Assembly: GCF_003148495.1 (NCBI RefSeq)
Contig: NZ_QGGH01000014.1
Location: 82,172-146,171, forward strand
Source of the DNA: Mesorhizobium loti
Lineage (GTDB): Bacteria; Pseudomonadota; Alphaproteobacteria; Rhizobiales; Rhizobiaceae
Length of the DNA: 64,000 nucleotides
Direction of reading: 5' to 3'
The position numbers and the translations under genes were made by a program. Every line of letters starts with the position of its first letter. Position 1 is the stretch's first letter. This document shows positions 24,258 to 31,457 of the stretch, in pieces. Below the pieces are notes generated by a model. The model had not been told where the DNA came from and ran no database searches. It worked only from the letters and a program-made list of their open reading frames with translations.

Positions 24258-24271
24258 TGGCGGAGGAAGTG
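24258..24271. repeat. attR core within tRNA-Ser
   Basis: TGGCGGAGGAAGTG, the 3' terminal 14 bp of the tRNA gene (minus strand) and the same sequence as attL. Because the element reproduces this end, the tRNA remains intact. Confidence 0.9.
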
Positions 24272-24347
24272 GGATTCGAACCCACGGTGAGCTTGCACCC
24301 ACGCCGGTTTTCAAGACCGGTGCCTTAAACCGCTCGGCCATTCCTCC
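24258..24347 (-). tRNA. tRNA-Ser (anticodon UGA)
   Basis: A 90-nt gene on the minus strand. Acceptor stem GGAGGAA / TTCCTCC, anticodon stem ACCGG / CCGGT around loop CTTGAAA (anticodon TGA), a long variable arm typical of class II tRNAs, T-loop GTTCGAATC, and an encoded CCA end. It reads UCA/UCN serine codons and serves as the attachment site of the 16.3-kb element. Confidence 0.97.
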
Positions 24348-24684
24348 AGCTGTCGCGGTCCACTGCTCTAGTGTGCCCGACAAAGCCCTGTCAACCGGCA
24401 GACATGGCCTGGCAGAAGTGGGGCCAGCCGTTCTGTGGTAGGCGGCACGACCTTGCCTTCGCGCGGAAGAGCGGAAAGTGGCGACTTTTCAGGGTGGTCG
24501 GCACGGTGAGGGCGTCACAATCTTGCCCGGTTCCGGCCACAATCGGTTAATACCGTGATAAACAATTCCTGCGCACAAAGGATCGGGGTTTTAGGTGCCG
24601 TTAAGATTCGTCGAGTGAGTGTTTTGGCTCCTCAGATGGTTGAGCGCGGCGTCTTGAGTTGAGACTGAAGGGGACATCAGGAAA
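24348..24684. other. Non-coding region upstream of rlpA
   Basis: A 337-bp gap between tRNA-Ser and rlpA. The first part presumably holds the tRNA promoter (reading leftward). The AT-richer part at about 24540-24640 likely carries the rlpA promoter. No convincing gene or repeat seen. Confidence 0.4.
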
Positions 24685-25917
24685 ATGCAGGCTGTGACGC
24701 ACCCGCGTCTTCGTCGCGCTGCTACAGTCGCGTTGTTGGCCGTGTCGGCCGCCTTGCTGGCGGCTTGCGCGTCGCAACCTGAGCCCAAAGCGATGGTCTA
24801 CAAGAAGACCCGCTCCAAGGAATATTTCTCCGAATCCGAATATGGCGTGAAGGCAAGCCCGCGTGTGTTCTCCCAGAACGGGCGCATGCAACGTGGCGGC
24901 GGCAGGGATCAGCTCGGCAAGCCCTATCAGGTCCGCGGCAAGTGGTATTATCCCAAGGAAGACAAGCGCTACGCCAAGGTCGGTCTGGCCTCCTGGTATG
25001 GCGATGCCTTCCACGGCCGGCTTACCGCCAATGGCGAAGTCTACGACATGACGCATCTGACGGCGGCGCATCCGACCATGCCGCTGCCAAGCTATGCCCG
25101 CGTCACCAATCTCAAGACCGGCAGTTCGGTCATCGTTCGCGTCAACGATCGCGGCCCGTATCACGAAGGCCGCATTATCGATGTGTCGGAGCGCGCAGCC
25201 CAGATGCTTGACTATGCCAACATCGGCACCGCTCAAGTGAAGGTCGAGTATGTCGGCCGTGCACCGCTCGACGGCGATGACGACCAGTATCTGATGGCTT
25301 CCTACCACCCCGGCAACAGGGCGCCGGATCCGTCGGACGGGCTGCCGACCGGCGTCATGGTCGCCATGAACGGGCCTTCGCCAAGCCTGCCTGCTGGCGC
25401 CGCCGCCGTGCCGTTTCCGGGTCAGTTGACCGATTCAGGCTCGGTCCAGCCGGTGATGTCGGCACAGACGCCGGCTTACGGCGATCTGGCGCTGCCCGAT
25501 TTCGGCCCGATCGTGCCGGAACGCCCGGAAATCAGTCTGCCGCCGCAATCACCGTTTGCCGTGGCCTCGCTGTCCTATGCGGACGAGCGGGTGGAACGCG
25601 CCTCCAATGCTTTTGCCGCACTGGGTAGCGACGGCATGTCGCCGGCCGACGTGCTTCAATCGTGGAAGCGGCAGCCGCAGCCGGCCGGTCCGTCCACCGA
25701 TTACGTCGCTGCGGGTTCGTTCGAGGATGCTGCGGAGGCCAAGCGCATTGCCGCTCAGCTCGCCGCATTCGGCAAGATCGAGATCCAGCGTTCGGAACTC
25801 GATGGCGAGGATTGGTATTCGGTCAATCTCTATCCCGATGGCCACCGCAATCTGGATGATTTGCTGCAGGCAGCCTGGTCGCACGGCGCGCCCGATGCGC
25901 TGGCTGTGCGCAACTGA
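24685..25917 (+). CDS. rlpA: RlpA-family septal ring lipoprotein with SPOR domain
   Basis: A 410-aa outer-membrane lipoprotein candidate: the signal sequence ends in lipobox LLAACAS with the lipidated Cys at residue 28. The double-psi beta-barrel (RlpA-like) domain spans about residues 95-190 (VGLASWYGDAFHGRLTANGE; VIVRVNDRGPYHEGRIIDVS) and contains the conserved catalytic-type Glu and Asp residues. A Pro/Ser-rich linker follows, and the C-terminal 80 residues (YVAAGSFEDAAEAKRIAAQL) form a SPOR domain that binds denuded peptidoglycan at septa. The likely role is lytic trimming of glycan strands during division. It is followed by a Dac-type gene, a cell-wall pairing. Confidence 0.9.
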   Translation: MQAVTHPRLRRAATVALLAVSAALLAACASQPEPKAMVYKKTRSKEYFSESEYGVKASPRVFSQNGRMQRGGGRDQLGKPYQVRGKWYYPKEDKRYAKVGLASWYGDAFHGRLTANGEVYDMTHLTAAHPTMPLPSYARVTNLKTGSSVIVRVNDRGPYHEGRIIDVSERAAQMLDYANIGTAQVKVEYVGRAPLDGDDDQYLMASYHPGNRAPDPSDGLPTGVMVAMNGPSPSLPAGAAAVPFPGQLTDSGSVQPVMSAQTPAYGDLALPDFGPIVPERPEISLPPQSPFAVASLSYADERVERASNAFAALGSDGMSPADVLQSWKRQPQPAGPSTDYVAAGSFEDAAEAKRIAAQLAAFGKIEIQRSELDGEDWYSVNLYPDGHRNLDDLLQAAWSHGAPDALAVRN

Positions 25918-26020
25918 GCGCAAGCCAGGTCGGATTTCCGCTGCGCGGTTGATCCGCCGCGTAAAAAGCTTGATACTTTTCGCGGGCTTGCCGGCCGTGC
26001 CGGCCAACGGGTCGAACATC

Positions 26021-27187
26021 ATGCAATTTCGCTTGCTCCCGCCTCTCGCCGGGCTTCTAATTTTTGGCCTGCTGCTGTTTTCCCAGAATCCGGCCCATGC
26101 GCAGCTTTTCGAGACCAAAGCCGCGCAGGTCTTCATGATCGACGCAGAGACCGGAACGGTGCTGTTTTCGAAGGATGCCGACAAGCCGATACCGCCGGCC
26201 TCGATGGCCAAGCTGATGACCATGGAAGTGGTTTTCAACGCCATCAAGTCCGGCCGCCTGAAGCTCGACGACACGTTCGTGGTCAGCGAAAACGCATGGC
26301 GAAAGGGCGGCGCGCCTTCGGGAACATCGACGATGTTTGCCAAGCTCAAGTCATCGATGCGGCTCGAGGACCTGATCCAGGGCGTGACCGTGCAGGCCGC
26401 CAATGACGGCTGCATCGTCATCGCCGAAGGCATGTCCGGATCCGAAGACAATTTTGCCGCGCAGATGACCGAACGCGCCCGCCAGATCGGCCTCAAGACC
26501 TCGACTTTCGTCAATTCGACCGGTCTGCCGGCGGATGGCCAGCAGACGACCGTGCGCGAGCTTGCGCAGCTGGCTGTGCACCTGTGGCGCGATTATCCGG
26601 ATTTCTATCGCTATTACGGCCAGAAGGATTTTACCTGGAACAAGATCTCGCAGAGGAACCGCAATCCGCTGCTGACGATGGACATCGGCGCCGATGGCCT
26701 GGCGGTCGGCGCGAGCGAGGCCTCGGGGTTCGGCATCGTCGGTTCGGTCAGCCACAACGGCACGCGGGTGATCGCGGCGATGAGCGGACTGGCCAACGAC
26801 AAGGAACGTGCCGAGGAGGCGCGGAAGCTGCTCGACTGGGGCGTCCGATCCTTCGAGAAGACCGAAATCTTCGCCAAGGATGAGGTAGTCGGCGAGGCCC
26901 AGGTTTTCGGCGGCGCGAAATCCGGCGTGACGCTGAAGGCCAAGGGCCCGATCGATATCTTCCTGCCGATCACCAACCGCGACAAGCTGACGGCCAGGAT
27001 CGTCTATAACGGCCCGGTTGCGGCACCGGTGGAGGAGGGGCAGCCGGTGGGGGCGCTGCGGGTCTGGATCGGCGACACGCTGAGCCAGGAGACGCCGCTT
27101 TTCGCCGCCGAATCGATCGGCGTCGGCACGCTGCCGCAGCGCGCGCTCGATGCCGTCAAGGAACTGGCGATCGGTTGGCTGCGCTAA
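26021..27187 (+). CDS. D-alanyl-D-alanine carboxypeptidase family protein (DacA/DacF type) with atypical motifs
   Basis: A 388-aa periplasmic penicillin-binding-protein homologue; signal peptide MQFRLLPPLAGLLIFGLLLF with cleavage after AHA. The nucleophile motif SMAK (S61-K64) is intact. The second motif reads AAN (126-128) instead of SxN, and the position of the usual KTG reads AVG (DGLAVG, about 225-230). The C-terminal PBP5-type beta domain (about 285-375) is present. Family members trim pentapeptides in peptidoglycan; the changed motifs raise the question of whether this one is still a standard carboxypeptidase. It starts about 100 bp after rlpA. Confidence 0.85.
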   Translation: MQFRLLPPLAGLLIFGLLLFSQNPAHAQLFETKAAQVFMIDAETGTVLFSKDADKPIPPASMAKLMTMEVVFNAIKSGRLKLDDTFVVSENAWRKGGAPSGTSTMFAKLKSSMRLEDLIQGVTVQAANDGCIVIAEGMSGSEDNFAAQMTERARQIGLKTSTFVNSTGLPADGQQTTVRELAQLAVHLWRDYPDFYRYYGQKDFTWNKISQRNRNPLLTMDIGADGLAVGASEASGFGIVGSVSHNGTRVIAAMSGLANDKERAEEARKLLDWGVRSFEKTEIFAKDEVVGEAQVFGGAKSGVTLKAKGPIDIFLPITNRDKLTARIVYNGPVAAPVEEGQPVGALRVWIGDTLSQETPLFAAESIGVGTLPQRALDAVKELAIGWLR

Positions 27188-27235
27188 TGCATGTCGCTCA
27201 AAAGTGGCCCCGGTTATGGCGGGAACGACATGCAT
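27187..27235. repeat. 49-bp dispersed palindromic repeat, copy 1
   Basis: Bounded by ATGCATG and CATGCAT, with the core CAAAAGTGGCCCCGGTT. It is 43/49 identical to the reverse complement of 31328-31376. It overlaps the last base of the dac stop codon and may form a stem-loop in the transcript. Confidence 0.85.
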
Positions 27236-27330
27236 AAAAGCAAAAAATCGACGGCATGGACGTTTTCCCGAACGCGGACTATCTAGAGCGCTACAATCAA
27301 TCCACTCATGCAAGGACAAAGGCCTTTCGA

Positions 27331-28005
27331 TTGGCGCGCGGATTTTTCATCACCTTCGAGGGCGGCGAAGGAGCAGGCAAGTCGACGCAGATTGAGCGGC
27401 TGGCCAGGAAGATGCGCGCCAAGAAATACGATGTCCTCCTTACTCGTGAACCGGGCGGCTCGCCGGGCGCCGAAGCGGTCAGGCATGTGCTGCTTTCGGG
27501 CGCCGCCGAACCGTTCGGGCCGAAGATGGAAGCGCTGCTTTTCGCCGCGGCGCGGTCCGACCATGTCGAGCAGGTCATCCGGCCGGCGGTCGAGCGTGGC
27601 TCCATCGTGCTTTGTGACCGTTTCCTCGATTCCTCGCGCGTCTACCAGGGCGTCACCGGCGGCATCGATCCGGCGTTCATGGACACGCTGGAGCAGGTCG
27701 CCATCAACGGCATGATGCCGGACATGACGCTGATCTTCGACATCGATCCGGCCGAAGGCCTGAGGCGCGCAACGCTGCGGCGCGGTACCGAGGCAGCCGC
27801 CGACCGCTTCGAAAAGGAGACGCTAGCGATCCACCAGGCCCGCCGCGAGGCGTTTCTGGCGATCGCGGAGGCCGAGCCGGAACGCTGTATCGTCATCGAC
27901 GCAGCCGCCGATCCCGATGCGGTCGAGAATGTCGTCACCGCCGCCGTCTTCGCGGCGCTGGAAGCGAGAACGCCGGCGCGCGACAGGCAGGCGACACCGG
28001 CATGA
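27331..28005 (+). CDS. tmk: Thymidylate kinase
   Basis: Phosphorylates dTMP to dTDP. P-loop FEGGEGAGKSTQIERLA near the N-terminus, DRx motif LCDRFLDSSRVYQG, LID region RRGTEAAADRFEKETLA. I start it at the TTG at 27331, which gives the usual MARGFF-like N-terminus and family length (224 aa); an ATG at 27256 would add 25 residues not typical of the family. It overlaps holB by 4 bp (ATGA), a common tmk-holB coupling. Confidence 0.95.
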   Translation: MARGFFITFEGGEGAGKSTQIERLARKMRAKKYDVLLTREPGGSPGAEAVRHVLLSGAAEPFGPKMEALLFAAARSDHVEQVIRPAVERGSIVLCDRFLDSSRVYQGVTGGIDPAFMDTLEQVAINGMMPDMTLIFDIDPAEGLRRATLRRGTEAAADRFEKETLAIHQARREAFLAIAEAEPERCIVIDAAADPDAVENVVTAAVFAALEARTPARDRQATPA

Positions 28006-29057
28006 TTTTTGAGCGCATCGCACCCGAACAGCACGACACGCTGGACGGCGTGCCCGAGCCATCCGAGACGCGACGCCTGGTCGGGCACAGCCAAGCCGCT
28101 GATATGCTCACCGCCGCCTATCGCGCGGGAAAGCTGCCGCATGCGCTGATCTTCTCCGGACCGGTCGGCATCGGCAAGGCGACGCTGGCCTTCCATCTTG
28201 CGCATCATCTCCTGAAGCACCCGGATTTCGCGCAGGCGCCGGAAAGCCTTGCCACTCCCGATCCGGCGTCGTCGCTGTTTCGCCAGATCGCCACCGGGGC
28301 GCATCCCGGCGTGCTGCATCTGACCCGGCCGCTGAACGACAAGACCAAGAGCTTCAAGACCGTCGTCACCGTCGATGAAATCCGCAAGGTCAACCGCTTC
28401 CTGTCGCTGACCTCGCATGACGGCAGCTACCGGGTCGTCATCGTCGACCCGGCCGACGACATGAACGCCAATGCCGCCAATGCCTTGCTGAAGAATCTTG
28501 AAGAGCCGCCGGCACGAACCCTGTTCATCCTGATCGTCCACGCACCGGGGAGCCTGCTGCCCACGATCCGGTCGCGCTGTCAGGTGGTGCGATTGACGCC
28601 GCTCGACGGCGACGAGCTGATGGCTGTGCTGGAAACGGCGGAACCGCCGCCGCCGGACGACCCGGTGGCGCGCGCGGCACTGGTCGAGCGGGCAGGGGGC
28701 AGCGCGCGCAACGCCATCCTGTTGACGCAGTATGGCGGGCTGGAGATCGCCTCGACGCTCGACGCCCTGGTCACGGGAAGAAAGAGCGATGTCGGCGGCG
28801 CGTTTCGCCTTGCCGAAGCCGTGGCCGGCCGCGACCAGGCGATCCAGTTCGACATCTTCAACCGCCGGGCGCTGGACCTGTTGTCTGACGCGGCAAGCCA
28901 GGCAGCACTGGCGGGCGATCTCGCACGGGCCAAAACGCTGTCGGACACTTGGCATGAGGCGCTTGACGCAATATCTGAGACCGACACCTACAATCTCGAC
29001 AAGAAGCAGCACGCCCTGACCATGATCGACCGCCTGAATTCTGCAATGCGAATGTGA
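28002..29057 (+). CDS. holB: DNA polymerase III delta' subunit
   Basis: A 351-aa clamp-loader subunit: RLVGHSQAADMLTAAYRAGK, modified P-loop SGPVGIGKATLAFHLAHHLL, and LLKNLEEPPARTLFILIVHA with the SRC motif (TIRSRCQVVRLTPL). It overlaps tmk by 4 bp. Its last 113 bp are duplicated at 31206-31318, beyond an inserted two-gene cassette. The complete reading frame belongs to this left copy. Confidence 0.95.
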   Translation: MIFERIAPEQHDTLDGVPEPSETRRLVGHSQAADMLTAAYRAGKLPHALIFSGPVGIGKATLAFHLAHHLLKHPDFAQAPESLATPDPASSLFRQIATGAHPGVLHLTRPLNDKTKSFKTVVTVDEIRKVNRFLSLTSHDGSYRVVIVDPADDMNANAANALLKNLEEPPARTLFILIVHAPGSLLPTIRSRCQVVRLTPLDGDELMAVLETAEPPPPDDPVARAALVERAGGSARNAILLTQYGGLEIASTLDALVTGRKSDVGGAFRLAEAVAGRDQAIQFDIFNRRALDLLSDAASQAALAGDLARAKTLSDTWHEALDAISETDTYNLDKKQHALTMIDRLNSAMRM

Positions 29058-29059
29058 CG
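28947..29059. repeat. holB 3' end, functional copy of a 113-bp duplication
   Basis: Aligns without gaps to 31206-31318 with four differences; those inside the coding part are all synonymous. It marks the left border of the inserted cassette. Confidence 0.9.
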
Positions 29060-29064
29060 ACCTT

Positions 29065-29086
29065 CGGAATGGCAATCGCCATTCCG
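29065..29086 (+). terminator. Hairpin after holB
   Basis: CGGAATGGC-aatc-GCCATTCCG, a perfect 9-bp stem with a tetraloop, 8 bp after the holB stop. A related degenerate hairpin follows the duplicated holB end at about 31383-31404. No T-run. Confidence 0.5.
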
Positions 29087-29112
29087 GGAGGGTTCGATGT
29101 ATGCGGCTGTTT

Positions 29113-29982
29113 TCAGGCGACGGCCGTGTTCTCCGCCTGGCTTGCTCGCTGTACCGCGAGCGCAGCATCATACTTCGCGCGATTGGCCCAGTAGATGGTG
29201 GCGAACAGCAGCGCTTGGTCGCGGAAAGGAACATGGTCGACCGTGTCCATGGCGGCTTCGGCTTGAATCCAGTCAGCGTGAAAGTCGGCGGCTGCCTTCC
29301 TGTCGCCACCGAGAGCCATCTGCTGGAATCGATGCATATGATCCTCGATGTCAAGGTAGCGGTCGGCCCAAACGATCGACCATTGTCGGTTCTGCATGGT
29401 GAACTTGCGGATCCATCGCTCGCTCAGGTCCATGTCTCCTTCGGGTTTGGAATACATGACGTTGCGGCGCGCTTCGAGCAGTGTGTTGGTGGCGACGACT
29501 TCATTCTCACGCCACAGAAGCCGCATCGCTGGATCATTCAGAAACCGGTCCGCGTAAATGGGATGAGGAAAGGCACTTTCTCGGAGCCCCTCGATCTTGA
29601 AATAGATCAGCAGTTCGGAAGCCACGCTGGCCTCTAGTTCATTGCGCTCCATCTTGCCATGGAAAGCCTCGAATCCGATGCCCGGGATGAAGGGCATATG
29701 CGCGGCGTGCCAGATTTCATGCAGAAGGTAGAGATCCTCGATGGCCGGGGCGTTGTAGTCATCCCGGCGCATTGTCAGTCCCCACCAGGTGCAGAAGTGC
29801 GCGCGCTCCAGGCGGTCGTTGGTGGTTTCGCAGCTGAAGCGGGGCAGGCGGGCATACTGATCGACTATGCTGTGGACATGGCCGCCTTGGCGATGCGAGG
29901 ATCGGAATGCTTCTGTCTTCCAATGCGCTAGGCAGTGGGCATGGATGTCATCGCTCGTCACGAGCGGAAGCAAATTCTTCAC
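29113..29982 (-). CDS. Uncharacterised HExxH-motif protein of the inserted pair
   Basis: A 289-aa protein starting at a GTG that overlaps the stop of the upstream PLP-enzyme gene (GTGA), so the two are translationally coupled. The core has LLHEIWHAAHMPFIPGIGFE (H88, E89, H92, also H95), followed by NELEASVASELLIYF with Glu residues 25-31 positions later, which fits a zincin-type metal site. The rest is helical, with many Trp and Met residues. I recognise no family. It could be a metalloprotease-like or other metal-dependent enzyme acting with the PLP partner. Confidence 0.75.
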   Translation of the reverse strand: MKNLLPLVTSDDIHAHCLAHWKTEAFRSSHRQGGHVHSIVDQYARLPRFSCETTNDRLERAHFCTWWGLTMRRDDYNAPAIEDLYLLHEIWHAAHMPFIPGIGFEAFHGKMERNELEASVASELLIYFKIEGLRESAFPHPIYADRFLNDPAMRLLWRENEVVATNTLLEARRNVMYSKPEGDMDLSERWIRKFTMQNRQWSIVWADRYLDIEDHMHRFQQMALGGDRKAAADFHADWIQAEAAMDTVDHVPFRDQALLFATIYWANRAKYDAALAVQRASQAENTAVA

Positions 29983-31079
29983 GGCAACGTCCCAGAATTC
30001 GGACTGGCCATGCCGATCCGTTCCGCCATTCCCGGCGTCAGGCACAAGCGTGGCCGGGCGTCGATCGCGCCGGGGGCGCGCGTGAGATAGGAGACAAGAT
30101 CCGGATCGATATCCGCGTCTGCCGATCCTCGAGCCAGAATGAAGATGTCCGCCGACATCAAGGTTAGGCCGAGAGTGTGGCCGGCATGTTCTGCCACGCT
30201 CTGTTGAATGCTGGCGTAACGACGCGCCATGGCGAAGACGTCGAACCGCTCCATAAGCCGTATCCCCAGTTGCAGCGATGTCAGGTTCTTGAACCATTGA
30301 TTGCCAAACAGACCGAGATTCTCCGATCGGCAGAACACCCCGCCTATGCGGTCGTAGTAGGCGCCGAACGGCTTGGACAGGCTGATCACAACGGCGCTCA
30401 CGCAAGGCGCGTTGGCGAGGATCGTCTCTATCGGAGGCTCGACGGTCGCCCCGACATAGGTCAAATCGAGAACGAGCTGGGCCGGGTTCGCGCGTTGGCT
30501 CAACCGACGCAGAAAGGCATTGGCCTCCGGCCACACCATGCCGTCGATGGCCGAAGGTTGGCTGAGACAAAGCAGATCCTGGGGATTGACGGTGTCGGCA
30601 ACATCGCGCCAGGCGTGGCGTTCATATTCCGCGACTGGAACGCTGCAGGCTTCCGCATAGGCTTTGTAACCCTCATATTCGCCGCGAAAGATTACAAGCC
30701 GAGGTGAAAACCTCTCGACGCGAGCGCGGTTGCCATAGTCCGCAATCAGATGAAAAAGCGGCTCGCTTGCACCGGCGGTCGGATAGCTGAATGGAAAGTC
30801 AGCCGCGTCCACTGGCGCCATCGGCTTCGCCCAACTGAGCCAGGTGTCGAAGAACCTCCTGTGCAGTGCGTTCTGCTTTCCGGTCCAGGCATGGCGAAAC
30901 TGATCGAGATAGGCGGCGCGGATCGGATCGGGGCCATTTCCCCCGCTACTGCCAAGCAACTCGGCCTTCACTGTTTCCATTTCGGGAGTGACGAGAGCGT
31001 AAACGGTTTTGCTGGCGCCGGCCTGACGCAAGCGCACATCAAGGTTCTGTCGCGGATCATATTGTGTGGTCGTGGCCAT
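29979..31079 (-). CDS. PLP-dependent aminotransferase-fold protein of the inserted pair
   Basis: A 366-aa protein, start at MATTTQYDPRQNLDVRLRQA (an AAAGGCAG sequence precedes). Fold-type I PLP features are visible: glycine-rich turn SYPTAGASEPLF, LVLDLTYVG with D205 for the pyridine nitrogen, and VVISLSKPFGAYYDRIGG with the Schiff-base K236. The protein is diverged from the standard class I/II aminotransferases, so the reaction cannot be named. It is the first gene of a coupled leftward pair with the HExxH protein. Neither has an obvious link to the flanking housekeeping genes. Confidence 0.75.
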   Translation of the reverse strand: MATTTQYDPRQNLDVRLRQAGASKTVYALVTPEMETVKAELLGSSGGNGPDPIRAAYLDQFRHAWTGKQNALHRRFFDTWLSWAKPMAPVDAADFPFSYPTAGASEPLFHLIADYGNRARVERFSPRLVIFRGEYEGYKAYAEACSVPVAEYERHAWRDVADTVNPQDLLCLSQPSAIDGMVWPEANAFLRRLSQRANPAQLVLDLTYVGATVEPPIETILANAPCVSAVVISLSKPFGAYYDRIGGVFCRSENLGLFGNQWFKNLTSLQLGIRLMERFDVFAMARRYASIQQSVAEHAGHTLGLTLMSADIFILARGSADADIDPDLVSYLTRAPGAIDARPRLCLTPGMAERIGMASPNSGTLP

Positions 31080-31205
31080 GCCGGTCTGCCTTTTGCATTG
31101 CTGCGAAACTACGGATCGCGACCTACCTTTGCAACGGCCCAACAATAGGCGCTCGGCTGGTGTCATCGAAGCAGCGCTGGCTCCGGCGACACGACCAAGG
31201 TCGGG

Positions 31206-31318
31206 ACTTGGCATGAGGCCCTGGACGCTATATCTGAGACCGACACCTACAATCTCGACAAGAAGCAGCACGCCCTGACCATGATCGACCGCCTGAATTC
31301 TGCAATGCGAATGTGACG
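31206..31318. repeat. holB 3' end, displaced second copy
   Basis: The last 36 codons and stop of holB again, without the rest of the gene, differing at four positions from 28947-29059 and encoding the same peptide. It is separated from metG by a hairpin region with a 49-bp palindromic element inserted. Confidence 0.9.
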
Positions 31319-31327
31319 GCCTTTTCT

Positions 31328-31376
31328 ATGCATGCCGTTGCCCCCAAAACCGGGGCCACTTTTGGGCGGCATGCAT
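31328..31376. repeat. 49-bp dispersed palindromic repeat, copy 2 (inverse orientation)
   Basis: Its reverse complement matches 27187-27235 at 43 of 49 positions; both ends are ATGCATG-type. Compared with the left holB end, it appears inserted between the holB stop and the downstream hairpin. Confidence 0.85.
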
Positions 31377-31457
31377 TGGCCTCGGGATGGCAATCACTGT
31401 CCCGATGCGATATCCACCGCCACGCCTTTCCATTCAGACATTCATGACGGTTCATTC

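Larger units (their letters stand above)
7987..24271. mobile_element. 16.3-kb integrated element in tRNA-Ser(UGA), satellite-like or reduced prophage
   Basis: The region is bounded by the 14-bp direct repeat TGGCGGAGGAAGTG: the left copy at 7987-8000 is free-standing, and the right copy at 24258-24271 is the 3' end of tRNA-Ser. Immediately inside the left copy is a tyrosine integrase. The content in order is integrase, AlpA-type regulator, replication-type ATPase, repeat cluster, hypothetical genes, HK97 capsid protein, prohead protease, small proteins, frameshifted tape measure, a TIGR04255 cassette, DUF768 and other small genes, and a small membrane-protein operon. No terminase, portal, tail tube, baseplate, fibre or lysis genes are recognisable. 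The capsid precedes the protease, the reverse of the usual order. Confidence 0.9.

Noticed and set aside
29983..30570. N-terminal extension of the HExxH protein
   Set aside because: This part of the frame is the shadow of the overlapping PLP-enzyme gene; the GTG at 29982 fits coupling.
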